Part shown: one piece after another, positions 7,641 through 15,795 of the stretch
Layout of the letters: every line of letters begins with the position of its first letter
Numbering within the stretch: position 1 is the stretch's first letter
Assembly (NCBI GenBank): GCA_017303395.1
Contig: JAFLBN010000026.1
Coordinates: 1 to 36,404 of the forward strand
Length of the DNA stretch: 36,404 bases
Reading direction: 5' to 3'
Source: Chitinophagales bacterium
GTDB taxonomy: Bacteria; Bacteroidota; Bacteroidia; Chitinophagales; Chitinophagaceae
Made by a program: the position numbers and the translations under genes
Notes under the pieces: model-generated
Told to the model about the DNA's origin: nothing
The model's database searches: none
The model's input: only the letters and a program-made list of their open reading frames with translations

Positions 7641-9320
7641 ATGCAAAATATTTTAAAAAAATACAAGGGGTTTTTGCTCGGTGTGTCTGTTTCTGGTGTC
7701 GCTTTGTTGTTTGTAAGGGCACAGGCGCCTGATTCTTACTTCGAAATATCTAAAAATCTTGATATATACACCACTATATTCAAAGAACTTAACTCGTATT
7801 ATGTAGACCCGATAGAGCCGGGTAAAATGATAAAAACAGGCATAGATGCCATGTTGGATGGTTTGGATCCATATACAAACTACATCACAGAGTCTGATAT
7901 TGAAGAATATGAGTTTCAGACAACGGGCAAGTTTGGTGGTATCGGCGCCAATCTTCGTAAAAAAGAAGAAAAAGTATATATAGGAGATGTATATGAGAAC
8001 AGTCCGGCTGCAGCAGCAGGGCTGAAACCCGGAGACGAGGTTATTTCGATAGATAATCAGCCGTTGAAGGATAAAAATATGGATGCTATAAGTACGCTGC
8101 TAAAGGGAGCATCCGGTACACAGGTAGCATTGCTCATAAAGGATGCACTTACTGGTACAGAGTCTGTTAAGAAACTAACACGTAGCGAGATAGAGCTTTC
8201 TAGTGTTCCGTTTGCCGGCTTGGTAGGCCCAGAGAAAAATATAGCGTACGTAACGCTGACACAGTTTACGCCTGCTTGTAGCCGCATACTTCGCAGCTCG
8301 CTGGATAGTTTGAAGAAAGTACAGCCTAATCTTAAATCTGTAGTGCTCGATTTGCGCAACAATCCTGGTGGCTTGCTCGACGAAGCGGTATCTATCTGCA
8401 ACCTGTTTGTAGATCGTGGCCAGTTGGTGGTTACTACGAAAGGTAAGATTCAGGAGTTCTATCAGGAATTTAAAACACAAGGTGCACCCTGGGATGAAAA
8501 AATACCTGTGGCAGTGCTAATCAACAGTTCATCGGCATCAGCATCAGAGGTAGTATCGGGTACGCTGCAAGACCTTGACAGGGCAGTAGTAATAGGAGAG
8601 CGCTCTTATGGCAAAGGATTGGTGCAGGTTACAAAACCAGTAGGCTACAACGCTCGCCTGAAGCTGACAACAGCAAAATACTACACGCCTAGCGGGCGCT
8701 GCATACAGGCCATAGACTATGCCAGCCGCAATGCAGATGGTAGCGTAGGACACATACCTGATTCTTTGAAAAAAGAGTATAAAACCAAAGGTGGCCGCAG
8801 GGTATTGAGTGGCGGTGGTGTTGACCCCGACATAACAGTTCCTAATGAAGATATCAGTAAACTGGCGGTAACACTTTATGTAAAAAATATGTTTTTTGAA
8901 TACGCCACACAATATGTAAAAACACATAAAACGATTGCACCTGCAGGTAGTTTTGCTATTACAGATGCAGAGTTTGCCGATTTTGCAAAATGGCTGGAAG
9001 GCAAGGATTATGCTTACAAAACAGATGCTGAAGTAGCTCTCGATTCTTTCAAACAAATAACCACACGCAACAAATCTTTTGATGCGTTGAAGACTGAATA
9101 CAATGCACTGCTGGCAAAAGCATCGCACGATAAAAAACAAGATTTGCAGAAGAATAAGAAAGAAATCATCCGCCTGTTGCAGAGCGAGATAATAACACGC
9201 TACTACTACATGCGTGGCAGAATAGAAAACGGGTTGAAAGATGACGAAGATTTCAACAAAGCCATTTCTATTCTAACACAACCTGCACAATATCAGGCGC
9301 TTTTAGCACCTAAAAAGTAA
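7641..9320 (+). CDS. S41 family C-terminal processing protease (CtpA-like)
   Basis: This is a periplasmic serine protease that cuts proteins near their C termini. The single N-terminal hydrophobic stretch (residues 9-25) is a membrane anchor or uncleaved signal. A PDZ domain at about 95-180 contains the GIGANL carboxylate-binding loop and SPAAAAGLKPGDEV. The S41 core follows with LDLRNNPGGLLDEAV. The catalytic region is SSSASASE, with Ser300 the likely nucleophile, and the general-base lysine is Lys325 in YGKGLVQ. I chose Ser300 because the 25-residue gap equals that of the E. coli Prc dyad. The C-terminal ~150 residues form a charged helical extension seen in Bacteroidota members. The gene stands alone, 46 bp before the Hpt gene. 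Confidence 0.93.
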   Translation: MQNILKKYKGFLLGVSVSGVALLFVRAQAPDSYFEISKNLDIYTTIFKELNSYYVDPIEPGKMIKTGIDAMLDGLDPYTNYITESDIEEYEFQTTGKFGGIGANLRKKEEKVYIGDVYENSPAAAAGLKPGDEVISIDNQPLKDKNMDAISTLLKGASGTQVALLIKDALTGTESVKKLTRSEIELSSVPFAGLVGPEKNIAYVTLTQFTPACSRILRSSLDSLKKVQPNLKSVVLDLRNNPGGLLDEAVSICNLFVDRGQLVVTTKGKIQEFYQEFKTQGAPWDEKIPVAVLINSSSASASEVVSGTLQDLDRAVVIGERSYGKGLVQVTKPVGYNARLKLTTAKYYTPSGRCIQAIDYASRNADGSVGHIPDSLKKEYKTKGGRRVLSGGGVDPDITVPNEDISKLAVTLYVKNMFFEYATQYVKTHKTIAPAGSFAITDAEFADFAKWLEGKDYAYKTDAEVALDSFKQITTRNKSFDALKTEYNALLAKASHDKKQDLQKNKKEIIRLLQSEIITRYYYMRGRIENGLKDDEDFNKAISILTQPAQYQALLAPKK

Positions 9321-9339
9321 CAAGATTGCAGGACGTTTA

Positions 9340-9347
9340 TATCTTTG
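9340..9347 (+). promoter_or_regulatory. Candidate -7 promoter box (TATCTTTG) for the Hpt operon
   Basis: This is an exact match to the Bacteroidota -7 consensus TAnnTTTG, placed 19 bp before the ATG at 9367. No TTG is found at the usual -33 spacing; the nearest is only 11 bp upstream. The three genes that follow may therefore be transcribed separately from the protease. Confidence 0.5.
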
Positions 9348-9366
9348 TCAATAACAATCGTTGCGT

Positions 9367-9744
9367 ATGGAGCCATTAATAGATTTCAGTTACCTGCAGG
9401 AATTATCAGGAGGAGATTCTAAATACCTCTACGAATTGCTTGATATCTTTTTGGGTACCACTCCCGAAGGGCTGGATAAACTGGAGCATCTGATACGCAA
9501 TACCAACGATTGGGAAGCCATCTATAAACAGGCACACTTCCTCAAATCTAGCGTAGGTATTGTGAAGATACGCGACATGCATGCACAACTGCTGCGTATT
9601 GAAGAACTGGGGCGCAAAGAAGAAGGCCGCCCTGAAATAGAAGAACTGATTGGTAAAATCATGGTTACCTTCAAAGAAGCGCAGGCAGTGTTGGAAGCAG
9701 AAAGAGCAAAGCACAAAAAAGCAGCAGGTATAATAGAGGAATAA
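9367..9744 (+). CDS. Hpt domain phosphotransfer protein
   Basis: This is a small cytoplasmic histidine phosphotransfer protein that passes phosphate between receiver domains in a phosphorelay. The 125 residues form essentially one Hpt four-helix bundle. The phosphorylated histidine is His57 in the motif AHFLKSSVG, which matches the family pattern HxLKGxS/A. The start is ATG 9367; a TTG six bases earlier is possible but less likely. The C-terminal 25 residues are a charged helix (AERAKHKKAA). No hybrid histidine kinase or receiver protein lies next to it, so its partners are elsewhere. The response regulator at 32182 is an OmpR type and an unlikely partner. The DUF2752 gene begins 4 bp after its stop. 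Confidence 0.88.
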   Translation: MEPLIDFSYLQELSGGDSKYLYELLDIFLGTTPEGLDKLEHLIRNTNDWEAIYKQAHFLKSSVGIVKIRDMHAQLLRIEELGRKEEGRPEIEELIGKIMVTFKEAQAVLEAERAKHKKAAGIIEE

Positions 9745-9748
9745 CACC

Positions 9749-10069
9749 ATGGCATCGGCATACGATAATTGCATTGCGTGGGTAGAACAGCATATGCTTT
9801 CATGCCCTTCTAAAAAGCTGATGCATTTAGATTGCCCAGGTTGTGGTTTACAAAGAAGCACTATTGCTTTGCTGAAGGGAGACATACAAGCCTCGTGGCA
9901 TTTCTATCCGCCAACATTATTTATTATTGCTACTGTAATATTCCTTTTGCTGCATATGGTATTTAAATTCAGGCATGGAGCAACAGCGGTGAAATATTTA
10001 TATATTGTAGCTACTGTTGTAATCTTTGTTAACTATATCTACAAAATCTTCTCAAACCAACTTATATGA
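9749..10069 (+). CDS. DUF2752 family membrane protein
   Basis: This small integral membrane protein of 106 residues carries the DUF2752 signature CPGCGLQRS at residues 29-37, where the two cysteines C29 and C32 form a CxxC pair, followed by GDIQASWHFYPPT. Two membrane helices follow (about 54-70 and 81-98). The family's function is not established; the CxxC suggests metal binding or redox activity. Its stop overlaps the start of the CCC-motif gene by 4 bp (ATGA), so the two are translationally coupled. The same pairing recurs in other Bacteroidota as far as I know. Confidence 0.88.
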   Translation: MASAYDNCIAWVEQHMLSCPSKKLMHLDCPGCGLQRSTIALLKGDIQASWHFYPPTLFIIATVIFLLLHMVFKFRHGATAVKYLYIVATVVIFVNYIYKIFSNQLI

Positions 10070-10437
10070 CTGAAAACAACTATTCTGAACAACAACAACT
10101 GAACCAACCACAAATAGCGTTGCCCAATGCAACTGCTGTACTGGTATTAGGCATCGTTTCCATATTGCTTTGCTGCTGCTACGGTGGTGGGCTTGTTACA
10201 TCTATCATTGCATTGGTGCTGGCAGGTAAAGATACCAACCGCTATATAGCCAATCCGGCAATGTATACACCGGGTTCTTACAGCAACCTGAAAGCAGGTA
10301 AGATATGTGCTATTATAGCCATCATTTTTTCGTTGATGTATATAGCTTTGGCAGCATGGTTCATATTGACATTTGGTTGGGAAACCATGCAAGACCCTAA
10401 CGCTATGCGCGAAGCGATGGAGCAATGGGCTAAATAA
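10066..10437 (+). CDS. CCC-motif membrane protein
   Basis: This 123-residue membrane protein has two helices. It carries the CCC motif (C36-C38, in ILLCCCYGGG) at the end of the first helix and the family's YSNLKAGKI loop leading into the second (about 86-106). The N terminus is Gln/Asn-rich. The family is widespread in Bacteroidota and its function is unknown. Triple cysteines at the membrane edge are often lipidated, and in the CD225/dispanin proteins of similar layout they are palmitoylated; whether that applies here is speculation. It is translationally coupled to the DUF2752 gene and is the last gene before the terminator at 10457. Confidence 0.85.
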   Translation: MTENNYSEQQQLNQPQIALPNATAVLVLGIVSILLCCCYGGGLVTSIIALVLAGKDTNRYIANPAMYTPGSYSNLKAGKICAIIAIIFSLMYIALAAWFILTFGWETMQDPNAMREAMEQWAK

Positions 10438-10456
10438 GAGAACATAAAAAAGCATA

Positions 10457-10488
10457 AAAAATCCCCTCGCATTGCGAGGGGATTTTTG
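10457..10488. terminator. Bidirectional intrinsic terminator
   Basis: A 14-bp perfect inverted repeat (arms 10457-10470 and 10474-10487) has a 3-nt loop, a GC-rich core (TCCCCTCGC) and A/T runs at both outer ends. It separates the converging CCC-motif gene (+) and outer-membrane barrel gene (-). Confidence 0.92.
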
Positions 10489-10516
10489 TGTGTATTATAA
10501 TCAAATCCCATTCTCA

Positions 10517-11326
10517 TTATATACCACCAAAACGCAGGCCTATTGTGAACGGACGTTGGTCGAGCGCTGTGCTATGCAGTGGGGTTAGTTGATAGCTCGC
10601 AAATACACGGAATATATTGTCAAGGCCTATTTCACCCGTTACACAAGCATTGAAGTCATTGAAATTGAATTCATCCCTGTTCTTTTGTTTGCCACGTTCA
10701 GGAGATACTTGTTTGTTCCATGAAGCTATGCGGTACCCACCGGTAGCACCCACGCCATATACCAGCCAAGCTTTCTCTGCCAGTTTTGTTTTGAAAGTGA
10801 ATTGTAATGGAATAGTCAGGTAGGTAAGGCCTATTTTGTTTTTGCTGAAGTTGATAGTATCCATCACCACCATTGGCACTGTTTCATTTCTGAAACTGAT
10901 GTTTTTGGTGTAGCGGAAATTGTACATCTGCAAACCGATACCCGTAGAAAAATAGATTCTCTGTTTCTTGCCGTTGTGCAAACGTATTTTTGCCATCAAA
11001 GGGTATACGTTTACGTTCCACGATTTACCGGTGCGCATGCTGAACAGGTTTTCGTTTTGCAGGTTTTGCGGCACTTGCATAAATGCTTTTGCCTCAGCGC
11101 TATTGTAGTTGGTATTATCTATGATAGAGTTGATACCAATATCTACAATACCTACCGATAGGTCGAATTTCTTCTCCGGTTTTTCTTCTATTTTTTTGTC
11201 ATTCACTTTAATGCCATCAGAGCCTAAAGTGATAGTAGTAGATTTCTTTTCTTTCTTTTCTCCGTCTTGTGCGTTGGCGTTCAGGCTTATCATTGTAGCC
11301 GCCATCAGGCTATATATCAGTTTCAT
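10517..11326 (-). CDS. Outer-membrane beta-barrel protein of the sigma operon
   Basis: This 269-residue protein has a signal peptide (MKLIYSLMAATMISLNANA) followed by a lysine/glutamate-rich linker to about residue 52. The rest resembles a small outer-membrane barrel (about eight strands), with strands such as KQRIYFSTGIGLQMYNFRY, YLTIPLQFTFKTKL and FTIGLRFGGI. The final glycine-rich strand is typical of such barrels. It is the last gene of a three-gene operon behind an ECF sigma factor and its anti-sigma factor, 15 bp after the latter. It is therefore likely a structural output or sensor of that envelope regulon. The ligand, if any, is unknown. Confidence 0.85.
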   Translation of the reverse strand: MKLIYSLMAATMISLNANAQDGEKKEKKSTTITLGSDGIKVNDKKIEEKPEKKFDLSVGIVDIGINSIIDNTNYNSAEAKAFMQVPQNLQNENLFSMRTGKSWNVNVYPLMAKIRLHNGKKQRIYFSTGIGLQMYNFRYTKNISFRNETVPMVVMDTINFSKNKIGLTYLTIPLQFTFKTKLAEKAWLVYGVGATGGYRIASWNKQVSPERGKQKNRDEFNFNDFNACVTGEIGLDNIFRVFASYQLTPLHSTALDQRPFTIGLRFGGI

Positions 11327-11341
11327 CTTCAGTTCGTTTTT

Positions 11342-12205
11342 TTAAAGTTTTACTACAAATATTTCTTTGTTACCTATTTTAAATTTTATGTCTGTGTCTT
11401 TCAGGTTGTCTGTTACGTTTTCTACTCTTTTTGTTACGGCACTGGCTATCATACTTGCTCCTTCTCTTTTGTTTTTGCTGATGGGCAACAAGTCTATCAG
11501 GCGCCTTCTTTGTTTTTGCGGTTGGTTTAGTTCTTCTATCGGTTCGTTAGCTTCTTCTGCTTTGTTTGGTTTTTCTGTTTGCTGTGCTATTACTTGTTGT
11601 ACAGGTTCGTTTTCGGGTTTGTAAGCAGGTTGTTGCGGTGCAGGTATTGTTTTCTCTTCCTTAGCAATTCGTATTTCTTCTTTCGGTTGCTCTTCAATTA
11701 CAGTTTTTACTTTTTGCTTTTTACTTTTTGTGTTAGCAATATTGTTTTCATGGGTAACAGGACCTATCGGGTTTGAATGGAGCTCTTCTCTGTTTGAGTC
11801 CTTTTCGGTGTTATATTCTATTACTGATGTTTGTGTTGGTTGTGTTGAAACGGGTTGTGTTGTAGCTGGTGTGTTGCTTACTACTACAGGGCTGTCTGCA
11901 GTATCGCCACCTTGCCTCATGATGGTAACGGTAAATAACAGAACCGCTGCTGCAGCTGCATACATCCACCATGTGCGCATACCTATGGTACGTCCGCCTG
12001 CAGGTGGGGCTTTCATCAACTGGTCTTTGTTGGCATATACCATTGTGGTATCAGGTACCAGTTTGGTAGCTGAGTATGCCTCCAGCTCTTTGGCCAGCTC
12101 AGGGTTGGCAGCTACAAAGTCCATCAGGGCTTTGGTTTCTGCCTCGTTCAGCTCTCCGTCTGCGTACATCATCATGTACTCTTCATAATTCTCCAGGTTC
12201 ACCAT
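11342..12205 (-). CDS. Membrane-bound anti-sigma factor
   Basis: This 287-residue protein is encoded directly behind an ECF sigma factor, with 6 bp between them. Residues 1-50 form a short cytoplasmic helical domain of the anti-sigma kind (EEYMMMYADGELNEAETKAL). A single membrane helix follows at about 78-97 (MRTWWMYAAAAAVLLFTVTI). The periplasmic part is a low-complexity region rich in Thr, Pro, Gln and Lys, with charged stretches up to about residue 230. A conserved-looking C-terminal block then ends in KFKIGNKEIFVVKL. No zinc-binding HxxxCxxC is present, so this is not a ZAS-type anti-sigma factor. It most likely holds the sigma factor inactive until an envelope signal arrives. Confidence 0.85.
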   Translation of the reverse strand: MVNLENYEEYMMMYADGELNEAETKALMDFVAANPELAKELEAYSATKLVPDTTMVYANKDQLMKAPPAGGRTIGMRTWWMYAAAAAVLLFTVTIMRQGGDTADSPVVVSNTPATTQPVSTQPTQTSVIEYNTEKDSNREELHSNPIGPVTHENNIANTKSKKQKVKTVIEEQPKEEIRIAKEEKTIPAPQQPAYKPENEPVQQVIAQQTEKPNKAEEANEPIEELNQPQKQRRRLIDLLPISKNKREGASMIASAVTKRVENVTDNLKDTDIKFKIGNKEIFVVKL

Positions 12206-12211
12206 CGCTAT

Positions 12212-12694
12212 TTATATTACGTTTTCAACACTTACTAAATATTCCTTCAGAACTTTACGGGCGCGGTGCAGGTACACTTTTACCTGGCTTTCGTTCAGTC
12301 CCGTTATTTGTCCTATCTCCTCGTAGCTGTAGCCCTCATAGTCCTTCAGCAGTACCAGTGCTCTAGACTGTTCGTCGAGTTTGGTCAGTGCACGTTCCAA
12401 AACCCGTTTCAGGTCGTTTTGCCCCGGTGTTATGCTGCGGTTATCATCTATTTCCTCTTTGTAGCTCATCCTGTTTTGTTTCCTGTAGTTATCTACCGAT
12501 TGGTTGTACGCTACCTGAAACAGAAAGGCTTTTGCCTTGGCGGGTGCCACATTTTCCCTTTTCTGCCACAATACTTCGAAGCTGTTCTGTACTACATCCC
12601 TCGCGTCCTCCTCGTTGCCTGTGCATTTACAGGCAAAGCGGAAAAGTGCATCAGCCCACTCTTTAACGCAGTTATTGTAATCTTTAAGCTCCAT
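12212..12694 (-). CDS. ECF RNA polymerase sigma factor
   Basis: This 160-residue extracytoplasmic-function sigma factor directs RNA polymerase to the promoters of a small regulon. Region 2 covers residues 12-75 (EEDARDVVQNSFEVLWQKR, then KAFLFQVAYNQSVDNYRK). Region 4, with the DNA-binding helix-turn-helix, covers about 103-152 (GYSYEEIGQITGLNESQVKV, then LHRARKVLKEYL). It heads the operon with the anti-sigma factor and an outer-membrane barrel. The 110-bp intergenic region upstream is shared with the divergent pseudouridine synthase gene, so the two promoters lie back to back. I could not pick a convincing promoter for the sigma gene itself; autoregulation would be usual for this class. Confidence 0.94.
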   Translation of the reverse strand: MELKDYNNCVKEWADALFRFACKCTGNEEDARDVVQNSFEVLWQKRENVAPAKAKAFLFQVAYNQSVDNYRKQNRMSYKEEIDDNRSITPGQNDLKRVLERALTKLDEQSRALVLLKDYEGYSYEEIGQITGLNESQVKVYLHRARKVLKEYLVSVENVI

Positions 12695-12746
12695 TCCTTA
12701 GTATATAGCTGTGACAACAAAAATGTTACAGATTTTTCAAAAAAAC

Positions 12747-12775
12747 TTTAGTCCCCCGTAAAGATTGTACCTTTG
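12747..12775 (+). promoter_or_regulatory. Promoter for the pseudouridine synthase gene
   Basis: The -7 box TACCTTTGC (12768-12776) is an exact TAnnTTTG match. A TTTA at 12747-12750 sits 17 bp upstream at about the -33 position (consensus TTTG, one mismatch). The ATG follows at 12805, giving a leader of about 20-25 nt. Confidence 0.65.
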
Positions 12776-12804
12776 CAGCTTATCATATTGAATAAAACTG
12801 AATA

Positions 12805-14565
12805 ATGAGGAATAATCCATCTTCCGGCAAAGGTAGGGACGGCGATAAGAAAGGCTTTGAAAAGAGAGGTACGGGCAAACCGGCTGGCGGCTTTAAAAAG
12901 CCTGCCGGCAGGGATAAGCGCGATGACGATGCTGGCCCTAAAAGGAGTTTTGACCGTGATGACAGGAGCAAACGCTCATTTTCTAGAGACGGCGCAGACC
13001 GTCCTAAGCGTTCTTTCCCGAAAGATGGGGAAGACAGGCCTAGACGCAGTTTCAGCAGAGACGGAGACGACCGCCCGAAACGCAGCTTTAGCCGCGATGG
13101 GGAGGACAAACCAAAGCGCAGCTTCGACAAACCATTCAATAAAGACCGCAAATTTGACAACGACCGCCCTAAGCGCTCGTTCGATAAAGATGGCGACCGT
13201 CCTAAACGTTCATTCAGCAAGGATGGGGAAGACCGCCCTAAGCGCAGCTTCAGCCGCGATGGGGAGGATAAGCCAAAACGTAGCAGCTACGAGAAATCGC
13301 CTTACAATAAAGACCGCAAATTTGATAGTGACCGCCCTAAGCGTTCATTCGATAAGGATGGTGACCGTCCTAAGCGTTCTTACAGCAAGGATGGCGAAGA
13401 TCGCCCTAAACGCAGTTTCAGCCGCGATGGGGATGACAAACCTAAACGCAGCTATGACAGGGATAAAAAAGGCTTTGATAAAGACGCCAAAGGCGACAAA
13501 TTCGATAAAAAAGACAACCGCCCCGAAAGCAAAAAGAAGTTTTCTGAGCGCAACATATTTAAAGACGACAAGCCTGCCCGTCCTGTAGAGGATTATGAAA
13601 AGAACTTCGTAACCCCTAAGGAATTTGAAAAATCGCTGGGTGAAGGCAAAAAGCTGACACTGAAGAAAGGTGAGCGTTCTGAAGATTTCGACAAGCCATT
13701 CCCGTTGGGTTCTCGCAAAGTAAGTGGCCCGTTCCGCAAAAACGAGGCTGAGAAATACGAGAAAGCCAAGCAGGAATACTATAGCAAGAAAGCAGAAGCA
13801 AGCAAAAAGCGTTTCCGCAAAGAAGATGATGAGAAGGAAGAAGAGAGCGAGATAAAAGAAATGACGCTGAACAAGTACATAGCACACAGCGGTACTTGCA
13901 GCAGAAGGGAAGCGGCTGAAATGGTGAAGAAAGGTAAGGTGAAAGTAAACGGCGAGCTTGCACTGGACCCAGGCTACCGTGTGCAGGAATTTGACGAAGT
14001 AACGATTGCCGGTAAAAAACTGACACCACAGAAGAACCGTGTTTACCTGCTGCTGAATAAACCTAAAGGATACATCACTACCACAGACGACCCGCAGGGC
14101 CGTGATACGGTGATGGACCTGGTAGCAGGTGCTGAAATAGACAGGCTGTACCCTGTGGGCAGGCTGGATAGGAATACAACCGGCTTGTTGCTGCTGACAA
14201 ACGATGGCGACCTTGCACAGAAACTATCGCACCCGAGCTACGAAACCAAGAAAGTATATCAGGTAACGCTGGATAAACCACTGACGAAGAAAGATTTTGA
14301 AGCTATACTGGCTGGCCTTGAACTGGAAGATGGCCCTGTAACGGTAGATGCCCTTTCTTATCTGGATGAGAAAAACGAACTGGGTATAGAAATACACAGC
14401 GGCCGCAACCGTATCGTTCGCCGCATATTTGAAAGCCTTGGTTATACAGTAGAAAAGCTGGACCGTGTTATGTACGCGGGCCTGACGAAGAAAAACCTGC
14501 CACGCGGCGAATGGCGCTTGCTGGAAGAAAGAGAAGTAATACTGCTGAAACACTTTAAAATATAA
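12805..14565 (+). CDS. RluB/RsuA-family pseudouridine synthase with long repetitive N-terminal extension
   Basis: This enzyme converts uridine to pseudouridine in rRNA. The catalytic half begins near residue 353 with an S4 RNA-binding domain (LNKYIAHSGTCSRREAAEMV). The RsuA/RluB catalytic domain follows, with LLNKPKGYITT, then GRLDRNTTGLLLLTNDG where Asp455 is the catalytic aspartate, and IHSGRNRIVRRIFESLGY near the end. The first ~350 residues are disordered and highly charged, mostly Lys, Arg, Asp, Ser and Gly. Fourteen copies of a PKRS-type motif occur there, spaced irregularly, with a typical 13-residue unit like PKRSFSRDGEDK. Such extensions are common in Bacteroidota members and probably bind RNA or pre-ribosomes nonspecifically. 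E. coli enzymes of the family are about 230-290 residues, so this one is about twice as long. Confidence 0.93.
   Translation: MRNNPSSGKGRDGDKKGFEKRGTGKPAGGFKKPAGRDKRDDDAGPKRSFDRDDRSKRSFSRDGADRPKRSFPKDGEDRPRRSFSRDGDDRPKRSFSRDGEDKPKRSFDKPFNKDRKFDNDRPKRSFDKDGDRPKRSFSKDGEDRPKRSFSRDGEDKPKRSSYEKSPYNKDRKFDSDRPKRSFDKDGDRPKRSYSKDGEDRPKRSFSRDGDDKPKRSYDRDKKGFDKDAKGDKFDKKDNRPESKKKFSERNIFKDDKPARPVEDYEKNFVTPKEFEKSLGEGKKLTLKKGERSEDFDKPFPLGSRKVSGPFRKNEAEKYEKAKQEYYSKKAEASKKRFRKEDDEKEEESEIKEMTLNKYIAHSGTCSRREAAEMVKKGKVKVNGELALDPGYRVQEFDEVTIAGKKLTPQKNRVYLLLNKPKGYITTTDDPQGRDTVMDLVAGAEIDRLYPVGRLDRNTTGLLLLTNDGDLAQKLSHPSYETKKVYQVTLDKPLTKKDFEAILAGLELEDGPVTVDALSYLDEKNELGIEIHSGRNRIVRRIFESLGYTVEKLDRVMYAGLTKKNLPRGEWRLLEEREVILLKHFKI
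12936..13455 (+). repeat. In-frame coding repeat with a 168-bp segmental duplication
   Basis: Fourteen copies of a PKRS/PRRS/SKRS-type motif occur here, with most spaced about 13 residues apart. Superimposed on this is a larger tandem unit: 13138-13305 and 13306 to about 13455 share the order NKDRKFD(N/S)DRPKRSF, then DKDGDRPKRS, then SKDGEDRPKRSF. The period is 168 bp or 56 residues. The copies differ by a few synonymous and conservative changes. Because the repeats avoid stops, false open frames appear on both strands over this region. Confidence 0.9.
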
Positions 14566-14569
14566 CAGC

Positions 14570-15727
14570 GTGCTGCTTACAGCATCTCAGATACACGACG
14601 GCATCAATTGGCTGCCCGAAGGTTCGGTAATAGAAACAGCAACGGATGGCACAATAGTAGCCATACACGGTGCTGAAAAACAAAGTGAAGCAACACACTA
14701 CGAAGGCATACTGGCTCCGGGTTTTGTAAACGTACACTGCCATCTGGAGCTATCGCATATGAAAGGCATCATACCCGAGCATACGGGGCTGGTGCCTTTT
14801 CTGCAACAGGTAATGCAGCATCGTTTTGGCTTTACAGACGAGCAAAAGACAGAAGCACGCCAACGTGCCTTCAGCGAAATGCTGGATAACGGCATAGTAG
14901 CCGTAGGTGATATCTGCAATACCAACGATACGTTACCCGAACGTGCCAGCGGCAAGATGCATTTTCACAGTTTTACAGAGGCTATCGGTTTTAACGAAAT
15001 GCCCGTAAAGCAATTTGAATATGCCGTAAAAACCTACGATGCTTTTGCTGCACAGGATAGCGATACACATATCCTCAACCAGAGCATTGTACCACATGCA
15101 CCCTACTCGGTATCGTATGCGCTCTTCAAGCTGATAGACCAGCACAATCCGGAAAGCATTATATCCATCCATAACCAAGAAACACCTGCTGAGGATGAGT
15201 TTTATAAAAGCAAAGAGGGTGCGGTACGCACATTGCTGAGTGGCTTGGGTATAGATGATGCATTCTTCCACCCGAGCGGTAAGTCTTCCCTGCAAACATA
15301 TATGCGTTGGATGGCACCTACACACCGCCTTGTGCTGATACATAATACCTACACTACAGAGGCTGATGTTACTGCTGTGCAGCGCCTGCTGCCTGATGTG
15401 TACTGGTGCCTGTGCCCCAATGCCAATATGTATATAGAAAACCGCCTGCCCGATATCAATCTGCTGCTGCGCGATGCCAATAATATATGCATAGGTACAG
15501 ACAGCCTGTCGTCCAATCATCAGCTGAGCATTATGGCAGAGCTGCAAACCATTAAACAACAATACCCCAATATAGACTGGAGTACCCTGCTGCGCTGGGC
15601 TACATGGAATGGTGCACGAGCCCTGCAAATGCATCACATGATTGGCAAAATAGAAGAGGGTAAAACCCCCGGCATTGTGCAGATAACCGATATAGATGGG
15701 GTGGGTAGCGTGAAGCGGATTATGTAA
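14570..15727 (+). CDS. Amidohydrolase (cytosine/adenosine deaminase-like superfamily)
   Basis: This is a metal-dependent hydrolase of 385 residues. The TIM-barrel metal site begins with HCH at residues 56-58 in GFVNVHCHLELSHMKG. His176 (IVPHAPYS), His201 (SIHNQET) and Asp311 (CIGTDSLSSNHQL) complete the expected set of ligands and base. This signature fits deaminases of adenosine-like or chlorotriazine-like substrates, including S-adenosylhomocysteine and aminodeoxyfutalosine deaminases. I cannot tell which substrate applies here. The start is a GTG 4 bp after the pseudouridine synthase stop, and no ATG lies upstream of the first strand, so the two genes are probably co-transcribed. A terminator follows. 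Confidence 0.88.
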   Translation: MLLTASQIHDGINWLPEGSVIETATDGTIVAIHGAEKQSEATHYEGILAPGFVNVHCHLELSHMKGIIPEHTGLVPFLQQVMQHRFGFTDEQKTEARQRAFSEMLDNGIVAVGDICNTNDTLPERASGKMHFHSFTEAIGFNEMPVKQFEYAVKTYDAFAAQDSDTHILNQSIVPHAPYSVSYALFKLIDQHNPESIISIHNQETPAEDEFYKSKEGAVRTLLSGLGIDDAFFHPSGKSSLQTYMRWMAPTHRLVLIHNTYTTEADVTAVQRLLPDVYWCLCPNANMYIENRLPDINLLLRDANNICIGTDSLSSNHQLSIMAELQTIKQQYPNIDWSTLLRWATWNGARALQMHHMIGKIEEGKTPGIVQITDIDGVGSVKRIM

Positions 15728-15744
15728 AGACTTAATTATAAACA

Positions 15745-15775
15745 AAAACAGCGCCATAATAGTGGCGCTGTTTTA
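15745..15775. terminator. Bidirectional intrinsic terminator
   Basis: A 12-bp perfect inverted repeat (arms 15745-15756 and 15763-15774) has a 6-nt loop, a GC-rich core (CAGCGCCA) and A and T runs at the outer ends. It separates the amidohydrolase gene (+) from the converging lipoprotein gene (-). Confidence 0.92.
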
Positions 15776-15795
15776 TTATGTCTAAGTATTTACTG

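Noticed and set aside
12783-13220. 145-residue minus-strand frame opposite the pseudouridine synthase
   Set aside because: The same repeats keep the opposite strand open; it has no independent support.
12857-13588. 243-residue plus-strand frame inside the pseudouridine synthase gene
   Set aside because: It is a shadow of the repetitive coding region in another frame.
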